DNA of 64,000 bases, from the NCBI RefSeq assembly GCF_003473485.1, contig NC_053045.1, positions 34,322,494 to 34,386,493 on the forward strand, in the 5' to 3' direction. Each line of letters begins with the position of its first letter. The first letter of the stretch is position 1. Below, piece by piece: positions 1 to 11,300 of this stretch. The position numbers were made by a program, and so were the translations under genes. Source of the stretch: Medicago truncatula (Eukaryota > Streptophyta > Magnoliopsida > Fabales > Fabaceae). The notes beneath the pieces are model-generated. The model worked only from the letters and a program-made list of their open reading frames with translations. It was not told where the DNA came from and searched no databases.

Positions 1-1848
1 AACCAAATCTATGCATGATCTATATCAATCTCAAAGTAATTTTCTCCCTGAAATTAAGAATAAATAAACATATTGGTTATATGAAAAGAGTTTGACTTTT
101 TTATTGTTGTTATAAAAATAGCATATACATAAGCACTTAATTAAGCAGCTATTATTCTAGACAGGGCTAGTGATATAAATTTTCTTTTGTCTTTCTCAGT
201 TTGACATCCACTTGAGAATTAAGTCTACATTAACTCTAAACATCAAAGAAATATCATGACAGCATTAAACTAGCCAGATAATTACATGAATATGGCTAGG
301 ATCATTAATGTAAAATGCATATGCATGTGTTGAACTTCACATTCATATTTCACTAAGGGAAAAAACAAACTTTCAAAAAGAATCAAGGAAGTAGCAAACA
401 TTGACTGCAGTTATTGTCATATTCAGCTCCAAGGTGGTGTCAAAATAGATTATTGAAAGAAAACATTAAAAATTTAAGATTAGTGAATGAGACATACCGA
501 ATAAAACTCGTGTCAGGAACGCGAAAGAACAGGTTTCTCATTGTAAACCTGCATAAGCTACCTTTCAGCCGCACTCAAATGAAGGTCTTCTATATTGCCA
601 ACGCGGACTAGTATTTTCAACCGTTCTCGTAACGGTGCAATTGTATCGACCAGAAAGCCTTTTACCTTTTCAACTTCATCATCCATCAACTTTTCTGTCA
701 AATGATATGGACAGATTTTATTTCACTAGCAACGCATAGGTCAGTGACATATATCTATTAATTTCACAAATTTTTGTTTTACGACAACATTGTAAGAAAT
801 AATCTTAAAGAACTGATCGACTGAAAGAAACAGAACAATAGCATTTTCATTAATGTCTTCACCAAAAATCAATGGTTAATATTTTTAATCTTACAAGTAC
901 CTATATAGTTAATTGATATAAGAAACCACTCCGCCGATCTTACAACTCGAGACTGATATAAAGTGCACCCACACTTCACATTTGGAAGATCTAAATCCCT
1001 AATGATTGCATTAAAAGCTTTCTAGTTTCTACAACATGTATTCCATTATCCTGGTCAATTCATTTTCACTTGAAAATACACATGAATCCCCCAGTCCCAT
1101 GAATGCATCCATAATCTGCTACTATTTTTGTGTTTGCAAGTGTACATTTTGTTTCACTTCAATAGAAACAACAACCATAAAGTTGGAAATTGAGAACAAA
1201 GCTAACAGTAGTGTCATTCTAAAAACACAACAATCAATCATATAGAAAGAAGAACAACTTATGTGGTTGGTAATCTTCAATTTGATTGTGTTAGATAATA
1301 TATTATATCGAAGATAGTTAGTCTTTTGTGTGATTTTGATTACTCAGGTATGTTTTCTTTGCTGAGACTATGTTACTAGATTATTGTTTTTCCTTCTCAC
1401 CTCAAAACATGAGAGGTACTCTTTGATCAGTGAACCAAGTAGCAAAATTTGAACCTGCCGTCGATGTGATGGTTAAACTTCACCATTTTTTGTTACCACT
1501 GCCACTGTCGTTTGTGAAATTAGTTTATCAGATTTCATTCAATTAGTTTATTTAAATAAGTTCTAGCCCAGGGAGTACAATATCTTCAGAGTGGTGCGTT
1601 ACTCAAATAATGACACAAAATAAGTTAAACAGTAAATATTTTTGAGTAATTAATATTACTAATTAAAGGTTGCAACAAGCAGTCCCCGTGAGCTTAATAT
1701 TTACATAAAACAAGTAACAATAACAAGACATACAAATAGGAAATTGGTCATCACTCAACACTCACCAGCATCATTGGTAAGATTGATAAAACCTTTATTA
1801 TACAAATCTAGATAGACAAACTCATTTCACATAGTGGCTTTGGGATGG
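1..1848. other. Intergenic, no gene recognised
   Basis: AT-rich DNA with no ORF that looks like a known protein and no consistent splice structure. The only small feature is a GTCCCCGTGAGCTTA stretch near 1683, which matches the first bases of the tRNA-derived SINEs elsewhere in the window; it is too short to call. The last few hundred bases should contain the 3' UTR of the BURP gene, which reads leftwards into this stretch. Confidence 0.5.
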
Positions 1849-3810
1849 CTAGATTGGAATCCACATAAGATGGTTCACAGGGAAAAAGTGACACACTGGA
1901 GAATTCTTCCCAGCCTTAATCCCAAGTTGTTTGAATATAATATGATTAGGGTTCCATTCAGATGTATCAAAATGGCAAACTCCAAGAGCTTCCATTTTAT
2001 CTCCATTCTCATCACTAACAAGTGAGACCTTGAACACTTTAGTCTTTGTGGCAATGTAATGGCAATAGTAAATGGCATATGGATATGGAAGGGGATGACA
2101 AGCTACCCATTTGGGAACATCAATATCATGTGATACTTCTAAAACAGTGTACTTTTGTAGAGGGGTAGTTCTGGGTGAGGGGTTGCTCGTGGTTAGAATA
2201 CTATATTTGACGTTTGAACCAATAATTGTGTCAACAAATTCGAGCATGGACTCTAGAGAATTGGCACAGATTTTTGTCTCCCCTGTAACGGTTTCCCCTT
2301 CGCACTCTTCAAGTGCTCCTCTCATGGATTTGGCTTGAGGAGATTCTTCAGGGATTGAAAAGAGTTGAAGAATACTTGGGAGTTGTGACATCGAGAAAGG
2401 AATGGAGTCGGCCTCTTTTTTTGAGAGGTATGGAGAAACTTCTTGGACCGGAAATTGGAGGGTCATTACATTTCCAACGTGAAGATCATCAAAACTGAAA
2501 TATCCTGTCTTGAAAGCTTCTGTATGATCCAAGTTAGGAATTGGGAGATCTTCTACGGAGTTGGTAGATGGGAGGCCTTTTGGATCAATGACATATTTGT
2601 ACCCAGAAATGTAATTTGGTTGCTTGGTTTCATGTTTACCATATTGAGTTATGTAAGGACCATTGGATTCATGGTTATGGGTCCTATACCCGGTAATGTA
2701 ATTTTGTTGCTTGGTTTCATGTTTACCATATTGAGTTATGTAAGGACCATTGGATTCATGGTTATGGGTCCTATACCCGGTAATGTAATTTTGTTGCTTG
2801 GTTTCATGTTTACCATATTGAGTTATGTAAGGACCATTGGATTCATGGTTATGGGTCTTATACCCAGTAATGTAATTTGGTTCTTTGGCTTCATGTTTAC
2901 CATATCCAGTTATGTAAGGTTCATTTGATTCTGGTTGTTTGGCTTCATGTTTACCATATCCAGTTATGTAAGGTTTATTTGATTCTAGTTGTTTGGCTTC
3001 ATGATTATAAGCAGTTATGTAGGCACCATTTGAATCCACTTGATTTTGATCTCGCAGCTCTACTTTCAAGTCTCTCGCATTGATGCTTTTGCCAATCTAC
3101 AATGATGTTAATGAGAATATAAATTGGTAGACTTTTTCAATAAAAAAATATAAATTATTACTGTCCCAATTGATTAGCCAAATTGATATTACAATTACTA
3201 ATTACATCACGTTTTAATTGCAAGAACTTTTAATGGAAAAAATTATTTAGAACCTAGAGTTTTATGGGACATTGGTACCTCAAAGAAAAGTTAATTCAAA
3301 ATTTAAATTCAATACAAAATAACAAAAAAAAAACTTAAATAAAAATAAATAACGATATGTCCTTGTGAATTTAGTCATGTTGATACGAATATTTCATAAT
3401 ATATGTAGGGATCAAAGTTCGACTACGGACACTCTACTTATTCATCTTAAAAAAGGTGAATTTCTAACCAGTAAACTACTTAATCCTATAAAACTATGAC
3501 TATGCCAATAGTGCAATAAAAATTATAGTAATATTTAAGATGATATTAAATGGTTGTCAAAAAAAAAATATCAAGTAAAAGAGCATTCAATTCTAAATGT
3601 AAAAGCCATATAATCTCCCCTCCAAATATCCATCAATTTGGAGGAGAGTTAGAATTTGTTTTTGAGATATTATGTTTCCCTCCCTTTGTGATATTTTAAC
3701 CAAAGAACTAAAATTAAAATAATATCTCTCCCTCTCCAACTGTATAAATGAATTACCATAAAGAAGAAAAGGACTAAAGTGAGAAACTGAAGTGTAAGTG
3801 TAGTAGCCAT
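1849..3810 (-). CDS. BURP-domain protein with ten-copy Y-I-T-x-Y repeat array
   Basis: Two exons, 3757-3810 and 1849-3096, joined in phase 0, give 433 aa. Exon 1 encodes only an 18-residue hydrophobic leader (MATTLTLQFLTLVLFFFM) followed by a GTAATT donor; the acceptor is TTGTAG. Exon 2 has no usable ATG of its own, and its first candidate start is TTG, so the upstream exon decides the start. Residues about 43-185 carry ten motifs of the form [APN]-Y-I-[TS]-[AGQ]-Y, separated by polar His/Lys/Glu/Gln linkers; part of the array is an exact-looking 87-bp tandem repeat. Residues about 217-433 form a complete BURP domain with all four CH pairs in the family spacing (CH-x10-CH-x27-CH-x26-CH). BURP proteins are secreted plant proteins, and some are copper-dependent enzymes that cyclise core peptides in their own N-terminal repeats. 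Whether these repeats are such cores is inference. The same exon plan is seen in the second BURP gene at 49915-50890. Confidence 0.88.
2630..2880 (-). repeat. 87-bp in-frame tandem repeat inside the BURP gene
   Basis: About three copies of an 87-bp unit encode 29 residues that alternate N-Y-I-T-G-Y and P-Y-I-T-Q-Y motifs with THNHESNG and GKHETKQQ linkers. Two copies look identical at the nucleotide level, which suggests recent unequal exchange or gene conversion. Less similar shorter units lie on the N-terminal side, up to about 3010. Confidence 0.85.
3365..3475 (+). repeat. SINE remnant (tRNA-derived) in BURP intron
   Basis: A degraded B-box (GATCAAAGTTCGACTACGG) is followed by CTACTTATTCATCTTA and GGTGAATTTCTAACCAG. 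The second part closely matches the body of the better preserved SINE at 54884-54985. The 5' tRNA part is decayed. It lies in the intron of the BURP gene. Confidence 0.5.
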
Positions 3811-3977
3811 CTTTAGTATTTAGGATGAGTTTCCAATTGAAGATAACTAGCTTTTTTATAGGTGTCATGGAGGTATTTTTTTTCTTTTTTTTCTTTTTCC
3901 TTTTTATTTTGAAAGAAGGTGCTATCGTGGTTTCTTTCATCGTTAACTCAGCTTCCTCTTACTTAGAGATTTGAGAA

Positions 3978-3990
3978 CATATATATATTA
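3978..3990 (-). promoter_or_regulatory. Possible TATA box of the BURP repeat gene
   Basis: A TATATATAT run on the minus strand lies about 170 bp upstream of the exon 1 ATG at 3810. This allows a 5' UTR of roughly 130 nt. The region is very AT-rich, so the assignment is weak. Confidence 0.3.
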
Positions 3991-4699
3991 ATATTATTAT
4001 TAATAATATGATAATAACTAGCTTGGTACACAAGGAAAGCCAGAACATATATAGTACGTAGCAAGCACAGTGGGTGAATAGAATACAAATAATTCAATAA
4101 CGATCCAATCTGATAATATTACAATTAATGAACCTCGTACTGATTTGGTTTGTAAAGACGAATTTGAAGTTAGTGTAACAATTTCACAGTACACGATCCC
4201 CTTTTTTCTCCCCGAGAAGAGTTTTTTTAATGTGATGCTAGCGTCAAAATGTCAAAACAGATAATTTCGTGTCTGTTTTTCCGCTTTTTTTTTTAACAAA
4301 CAATGATAGATTAAATAAAAATGATTCTCTTAATATTAAACAAAAACGCAATATTTTTTATATAAGGTTAAAATAATGTTTTTCATATTGTTGTAGAGTG
4401 TTTATTCTATTGTTGTGGATTGTTCGTATTTTAAATGAAGTTTAATTAATACTTTAATTGATAATTAATGGGAAATGTTAAGAAGTGTCTCCGGGGCACT
4501 TGTTAAGGAATTATAAAATGAAATATTATCTTGTAAATTGTGTATTCAACTTTTTAAAAATTGAAAAAGTGTTCTTTTTGATGCAAAAGTTGGCATTTAT
4601 TTCTACTTTTAGTTTGTTTAAATAAAAAGGATAAAATAGTTTAAATAAAGGAGTAAAATTGAAAAAGAAAAATTTAGCACAAAAGGGTGTATCCTTCTT
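3991..4699. other. Intergenic, nothing recognised
   Basis: AT-rich upstream region of the BURP gene. A segment near 4470-4625 (AAATTGTGTATTCAACTTTT and a following TTTCTACTTTTAG) resembles 52580-52695, so it is probably a dispersed repeat fragment. No ORF or RNA gene is seen. Confidence 0.4.
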
Positions 4700-5572
4700 T
4701 TTTTACATAAACGATTTCATTTAAAAGCGAACTAAATCGGTTATGACAACATGAGCAATACAAGGTGGAATTTCCTCAATCCAAATAGAATCAATCAGAA
4801 CTAAAGCAAACTTAGCTAGATCATGAGCAACAACTTACCAACTCTTCGCGCATGAGAAACTAAAAATGAAGAAAATTAACAACTAAGACTCTTACGGTCA
4901 TTAATCATCAAGTCAAAGTATGAATTATCATCACTATGAGACTTTAAAGCCTTTACCACATTAAGAGAATCACCTTCCACCACAATGTTTCAAAAACCCC
5001 ATATAATAGACAAATTAAATTGACAACCAAAATTCAAGAGCTTCAGCGATGTTAGCATCAGGAAGCGCAACAAAGTTCCATGCAACAGCTACTAAAACAA
5101 TATCTTTCGAGTCTCTAACTATAGCTACCACTCCCCATTTATTATGAACAAGTTCCGATGCATCAATGTTCAATCTGAAAGTAGACGTGGGAGGAGGACT
5201 CCAACTTGAGGGAGAAGATATAGAGATAGTTGGCTCCACATCAACATGAGTATTCACAAGTCCTTTGTAATCTTCAATGATATTCGATGCTTTTTGGACA
5301 ATATTCACCGCTTCAAAATTTCTTCCTTCAAAACAATATTTGTTACGAGCATACCAAGATCCATAACAAAGAGATATGACATATATTATAACATTATAGG
5401 GAGCTTTAGCGATAATGTTTCCCAACCAATCAACGAAAGACACTAAAATGCCCTCAAACTGAATTCCTAGAGGAGACAACAGCCAAACTGGTTTAGCATA
5501 CAAGCAATTCATGAAAATGTGATCTAAACTGTCTTCTTCTGGTTTGCGATGGGGGAAAAGAGGATTAGACAA
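4700..5572 (-). pseudogene. LINE fragment: zinc-binding RT tail plus RNase H
   Basis: The open part (185 codons, 5015-5572) begins with a zf-RVT-like segment (DHIFMNC, KPVW) and continues into the first half of a plant LINE RNase H domain (RLNIDAS, EALEFWLS). Past the stop at 5015 the rest is recognisable in shifted frames: VVEGDSLNVVKAL, SHARRVGKLL, then a short 3' tail ending in an A-rich run near 4700. It is therefore the 3' end of an old L1-type retrotransposon, broken by stops and frameshifts and without the reverse transcriptase core. A second LINE piece in the opposite orientation abuts it. Confidence 0.75.
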
Positions 5573-6770
5573 GACACACTTTTAAATACGTTTGGAATGT
5601 TAGGCCTACTTAATCTCCCTCTTTTGGGCCGTAAATTTACATGTGTTCAATCGGATGATATATGCTTGAGTCGTTTGGATTGGATCTTACTCTCACCAAA
5701 TGGTTTGTGTTTTGGGGTGAAGCTAACCTTTGGGCTTTGTCATGGGATGTTTCAGATCATACGTCGTTGATACTCTGATACAGAGCGCTTGATTGGGGTC
5801 CAAAGTTGTTCCGTTTTAATAATCATTGGTTGGCCAATAAAGATCTTCATGGTAGAAGGGACTTGGTCTTCAAGCTCCGCTCAAGGTTGGATGGGTCACA
5901 TTTTGGGACAACAGTTGAGAGACGTAAATAAGGAGCTCAATAAGTGGAATAAAGAGGTGTGCAGGGAGTTGGAAGGGGGAAATTAATTTGCTTGTTGATT
6001 TTTTGGCGACTTTGGACGTGGAGAGCGAGAGTATAGAGTTATCGACGGAAGAGTTTGAGGAGCAAAGAACCAAGTCATCCCATGTTTGGACTCTCCCTAA
6101 AATCCAAGATAGTGGGATGTTCCAAAATCAAGATCGAAATGGCTCAAAAAAGATGATGCTAACACACAAAAATCCATGCTTGTGTTAATAGTAGAAAGAG
6201 AGCAAATGCAACTGTGGGACTTAAAAAAGGGGAGAAGTGGTTGGAGGGTTTGGTAGAGGTGCAGAAGGAGATATTTAGCTATTTTGCAAATCACTTTGAA
6301 AATGTTGGTTGGAAGAGGCCTCATCTATACGGGGTGGAGTTTCTGATTCTCTCTTTTGCTTAAATTTCCATTCTTTCTAGGCCTTTCACGGAGGAGGAAA
6401 TTAAAGATTTGATTTTCTTAGCAGATGGTAACAAAATCGGGGTCTGAATGGGTTTAACTTTGCTTTTCTCAAATCTTTTTGGGGTGTCATAAGAGCAGTG
6501 GTCAAAGTTATGTTTGACAAATTTCATGTTAATGAAGAACTCCTTAAATATCTTCTTTCCTATTTTGTTGCTCTAATTTCAAAGGTGTTTAGTCTGCAAG
6601 CACTGAATGAATTCCACCCTATTTCTTTGTCGGGAAGCTTGTGCAAACTATTGGCAAAGGTTCTAACCATAGGGTTAGCTGAGGTAATGGACACTATTGT
6701 CTCAAAATCAATCGGCTTTTATCACCAAATGAGTAGTGCAAATGGACCTGTCTTTTCATAAGTATTACAA
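5560..6770 (+). pseudogene. LINE fragment: endonuclease end and reverse transcriptase start
   Basis: Several short plus-strand frames are in the order expected for an L1-type ORF2. The first is the C-terminal endonuclease (LLNLPLLGRKFTCVQS, CLSRLDWILLS, 5580-5700). Next comes a linker rich in WNKEVCRELEGG near 5960. Last is the start of the reverse transcriptase, with F-HPISLSGSLCKLLAKVL near 6610-6665. Stops and frameshifts separate them. The plus orientation is opposite to the neighbouring LINE pieces at 4700-5572 and 7144-7371. Confidence 0.7.
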
Positions 6771-6797
6771 ATGGACCTATCAAGTCTTTGAGAAGTG

Positions 6798-7083
6798 TTG
6801 ATAGAATTCTGCTCTTCACCTTGCACTTTTCGATCGCGCCCTGCAGTCATGACGAAAATGTCCCTGCGCTAGTTAACTTTGCAAAATCACAACTTTGTAA
6901 CTAGCGTGAGTTAACTCACACAGGGTGCATGAGTTAACTCATACGGCGTGACTTAAGTCACGCATGTGTAAAATTAAGTCATGTTTGATTTACACATGCG
7001 TTAGTTAACTAGCGCAAGAGCATTTTTATCATGGATGCAGGGCGCGAGCGAAAAGTGAAGGGGGAGAGCAGAATTCGTGTTAA
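6798..7083. mobile_element. Palindromic MITE
   Basis: The ends are inverted copies of each other: ATAGAATTCTGCTCTTCACC...CGCGCCCTGCA on the left and the complement of TGCAGGGCGCGAGCG...GAGAGCAGAATTCGTG on the right. The middle has several GAGTTAACTCA-like palindromes. A related piece lies at 63590-63715. No clean target-site duplication was found. Confidence 0.6.
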
Positions 7084-7143
7084 TATTGCCTTTCTTGCCG
7101 TTAGACCAAGTGAACTGACTGGTATCCAAATGGATCAAACTGT

Positions 7144-7371
7144 TCAAACACTCCACCCTCTAAAAACATTCCAAGAAGTGTTATTATTAGGAAAATGTTT
7201 ATTTGCCTTTTCATGAGCTCCCAAAATAGCATTCAAGTCACCAATGAAGCAGTAAGGACTAATGTACCTTTGTTGAAGGGAATTTAGCTCCATCCTCATT
7301 TTTCTTCTACCAACATGAGATGTGCTGCCATAAACAATTGATAAGTGGTAAATCTTGTGGTCAGTAATCAT
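7144..7371 (-). pseudogene. LINE endonuclease N-terminal fragment
   Basis: The frame shows the exonuclease-endonuclease-phosphatase motif of plant LINEs: IVYGSTSHVGRRKMRMELNS followed by FIGDLNAILGAHEK. In the family this segment precedes the S-L-x-D-L-P-L-x-G region, which here is found only in the plus-strand fragment to the left. It may be the 5' part of the minus-strand LINE whose 3' end lies at 4700-5572. Confidence 0.65.
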
Positions 7372-7411
7372 TGAAAAATAAGCTTGCTAATCAGAGATAC
7401 TGAAAATTTTA

Positions 7412-7554
7412 GAGTGTGTTTGGATGGGGGAATGTTTTGAGGGAATTCAACTACTTTGAGGTGAATTCTATTATTTGAATCCACCTCAAAATAATTGAAT
7501 TTCCTCAAAACATTACATTACCTCAAAATATTCCCTCATCCAAACACACTATTA
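7412..7554. mobile_element. hAT-like MITE
   Basis: About 140 bp with terminal inverted repeats: AGTGTGTTTGGATGGGGGAA on the left and, as complement, AGTGTGTTTGGATGAGGGAA on the right. The interior is also largely self-complementary (TTGAGGTGAATTC / GAATCCACCTCAA). Confidence 0.65.
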
Positions 7555-7685
7555 GGGTCCAATTTCTCATTACAAAATCCCCAAAGATTAGGTATATTGG
7601 ACATTGAAAAGTAGATTTTTCAATGTAGTCTTTATTGGTGAGGTTGAGAGAGAATTTCTGAAGCGAGACTTTTAAATTTTCAAAC

Positions 7686-7817
7686 TTTTTTTTTGTCTAG
7701 TAATCTAGTGCCTAGAGCTCACAATTAAATGTGAAGAAGTAAGTGTCCGGGATTCGAACCCCGGCCCCTGCATAAATTATGCAATGTCCCTACCAACTGA
7801 GTTATGCTCACGGGGAC
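7686..7817 (-). mobile_element. tRNA-derived SINE
   Basis: On the minus strand it starts GTCCCCGTGAGCATAACTCA, has an A-box-like TAACTCAGTTGGTAGG and a B-box GGGGTTCGAACCCCGG, and ends CTAGAC followed by nine A residues. It is not a functional tRNA gene because the cloverleaf cannot close and a non-tRNA body follows. Flanks AAAGTTTGAAAATTTA and AAAGTTGGATATTTA look like a decayed target-site duplication. Confidence 0.75.
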
Positions 7818-7834
7818 ACTAAATATCCAACTTT

Positions 7835-8361
7835 AAGTATTAATTTAACACTTAAATAACTTAATTTGACTTAATGATATTCATAAGGATTATAGATATT
7901 ATTTCCTAATTTTTAATGACAAGTTTCATTTTAAAATGTCATTGATAACTCTATTTTTAATAGAAGTAGCTGCTCCGAGCAACAAATGTATTATCATCTC
8001 CCTAACAAATGCACTAAAATGGCCTCCTTTCTCGTTGTATTATATTATATCTTTATAAATTTCAAAAGAGAACAAATGTATACGTATAATCCATTATCAA
8101 ATTGACATTAACTGCACCACTTTAGCAGGCTCTTTCTTGTCCTACTTTAAAATTGACAATGTGAAGTAGTTTGTGGTATAACTAGATTCTTAAATCAAAA
8201 CGGAAACAAGGGTTAACTGCTATGAACTCCATAATAGCAGACAAAAACTAGATTGACCGTTCTATGAAAGTCAACTTACAAATAATTGCATATTCATTCA
8301 TGACTCATGAGTTACATTATCAACTTCTTAGAAATACAAATATACAGCATGTAATCTAGAT
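7835..8361. other. Intergenic, downstream of ClpP6
   Basis: AT-rich sequence between the SINE and the ClpP6 stop codon, with no ORF or RNA gene. It must contain the ClpP6 3' UTR and polyadenylation region, since that gene reads leftwards into it. Confidence 0.45.
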
Positions 8362-11300
8362 TCAATACTCTGTTTCCAGGACACCATCAATAAGACCAAA
8401 CTCCAAAGCCTGAAATGAGAAGAGGCAGATACAAAAATACCGGGTAAGAATTTTTAGCAGTAAAACAATGCTTAAATGTACTCTTGATCTCCCTATTTTT
8501 AACTAGAGCCGTATTTTATTCCCCTCGTTTCTAAATCCAGAACTTTAGTCCTCATGTTTCACAAGTTTCAAGATTTTCCCCCACAATCAAATTTGAGGCT
8601 TATTTTTCATGACTAGGTGTATTTATTAATTATGTAGAATTGCATTTGATGATTTGCATTCCTAATTTGCACCAGAAGTGGGTTGTTGGGAAAAATAAGT
8701 CCCAAACTTGGTTGAGAGGAAAAATCCTGAAACTAGGGACGAAAATCCTATATTTAGAAATGAGATGATTAAAATCAAGTTTTAGTTAAAAGAGACGGAC
8801 AAGAAGTGCATTTAAGCCGGAAAACTATTAAGATCATAAACTCAACATAGTAACAGTGTTCACTGAGACTAGTCACCATAATAATACTCAATAGAAAATA
8901 GACAAATGGCTAACGGGAATACTCAAAATATACCTATACTGATGTACTAAACTTCTAATCTAAAGTAAATAACAAAACAAATCATGATATGATAGGAACT
9001 AACAATGGGTAAAACAACATATAGATATAGATGATAAACTCTCCACTCGCATAATAATTTGTATTTCCCAAACAACATAAGAGCTCTTTACAAAAGGGTT
9101 GTAGAAATGGAGAAAACTGACACAGAAAATGATAAACCTGATGCGAAAGAACCTAGAGGGCCTCACCCTGACTTACCCAACCCAATATTCCTCTCAATTC
9201 TTGCTTACCCCCATCGACCCCCCACCTCTCCAATATATATAAAAACATTGATACTCTTTAACTCATTTTTGATAGAATAATGATGTGTTGAGATTCTTTT
9301 CAGAAGTTATAACAGAAACATTTGCTTCTGTTCTTCAACAGTCATAAAATTCATTTCTTGTTAGAAAGAGAACATTCTGGTTTCTTCAAGAAACCATTCT
9401 CAGTCACATTAACTTATTATTTCAGTTGCAGAAGAAAAACAGTTCATATTACCTCAGAAACAGAAAGAAAACTGTCCCTCTCTGTGTACTCTTGCACCTT
9501 CTCTAAAGCCTGTCCGGTGAAAGCACTGAACATCTTCTCCATTTTCTGTACTCGAAAAAGAAGGGGGAAGAAGAGGAAAATAGGCTTAGCTTTCCAAGAA
9601 CTGTCAGATAAACTATAACAAACAAAATAACTAAGTAGCTGCTGCCATGGTAACTTGAGCATGAAGAAATCATGTTGAATGAAGTTTCCAGTTTCACATA
9701 TATTGAAAATTAAAATTTAATATTCTTCTGCAATGAACCAAATTTCCAATAGTCCATTCTGTTGGATGGCTCATCAATGGTTTAAAACCATGACACCTCC
9801 TCACACAAAGTCATTTGGGCTTTTAGCAAGATGGAGTGCACAAAACTATCCTGCCCGCGCTAAAATTCAACTTCTATTAACAAGAATGGGGACCGGTAAC
9901 TCAAACTATTGAACAATCGATCATAGAGTTTTTGACAATAAGTCATGTATCTATTGTCTCAAAAACCAAAGTCATGTATCTATTGTTCAAGGTAAAGAAT
10001 TCAAAGAGGCGGTGCATGATAATGCATTGACAAGTCCCAACACTATACATTCAAGGGTTTTCACAATTCACAAATATAAATGTCACAGTCAAGACTGAAT
10101 GAAAATCCTACTTTCAGCAAAACCAAGTTCACAGGAGCATTTTACAGCTGTCTGTAAATTATAAAAATTATGCAACTTCAGAGAAAGAAAGACTAACATA
10201 GCGGGATTGAACAGATTCATTCACGAGACGTCTCACATCCTCGACATGACCCTGCAGTCAGATTAATAACAAACTCAATCATCATGCCTATTGAGTATTG
10301 ACCGATACACTTCACAGCACATAATGCACAAAATAAAACTGCTGCTGCAACCAAAAATACACCATAGTCCATAGCTCTTTTTTATGTAAAAATGAAAAAC
10401 AATATACTTTCGTTATTTAGTATATCTATACATCAAATGCCAAACTACATAGTGCATTCTATGATTAACTTTAAAAATTTGACTTTGAATAAAACATTTA
10501 CATTTGAAGAAATCATGCTTCCAATAAAACTTATAGATATTTCATTGCAACTTGTCCCAAAAATTAAAAGGTTATGTCCAATGCAACTTGGCACATCAGC
10601 CTCAATCTCAATGCTCAAAATTCATGTCCTCTAGTTTTATAGAAGTTTGTAAACTGTAGGGAGGAATGAGAACACGGTGTGCATTTGATTATTTTACTCA
10701 TATGCTAGAGGGCACAGTCCGTATTTAACTACTTATTAAGATAAAAAGTGGGACTGGGACCATATTGTCATCATTATTATCCTCTTCCTACACCAAATCA
10801 GTATCGTCTTTTTCTTTATCATAATCTGTCAGCTCCATCATAAAATCTAAAGTGCATTTTCTATAACAAAATTTCAAAAGCTTGATTCTTACCCCAAATC
10901 CACATTGTGGTTGATTAATCATAATGCGAGCATTTGGCATTGAATAGCGCATTCCCTTCTCCCCACCGGCAAGGAGAAGTGTTCCTTGGCTTGCAGCTAC
11001 TCCAAAACATACTGTACCAACCTTTGGCTTTATCTGAAAAAAATTGTGGCCACCAAATGCTTTCAAGTTAAAAACATTGACAACTATTAAGGAATTAAAG
11101 TAGCTAACAAAGAAATGAAAACGTAAATTTTTTTTTTTTTTTGTGCGTGTGTGTAAGGTAGGATTGGGATGACAAAACATTTATCTTACCCAAGACATGC
11201 AATCATAAATTGCAAGCACTGAATAAGTGCTTCCACCAGGGCAATTTATATACATCTGCAAATAGAAACAGCTCAATATGAATCACATAATCCATTGTTA

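Noticed and set aside
2443-2928. A plus-strand ORF of 161 codons with hydrophobic repeats
   Set aside because: It is the complement of the BURP gene's tandem repeat; the repeat structure keeps the antisense frame open.
3593-3940. A Lys-rich 115-codon minus-strand ORF upstream of the BURP gene
   Set aside because: It overlaps the true exon 1 in another frame; the exon at 3757-3810 gives a proper signal peptide and splice.
7741-7817. A tRNA gene on the minus strand, from the A-box and GGGGTTCGAACCCC B-box
   Set aside because: The acceptor stem cannot form, and a non-tRNA body with an A tail and likely target duplication follows; it is a SINE.
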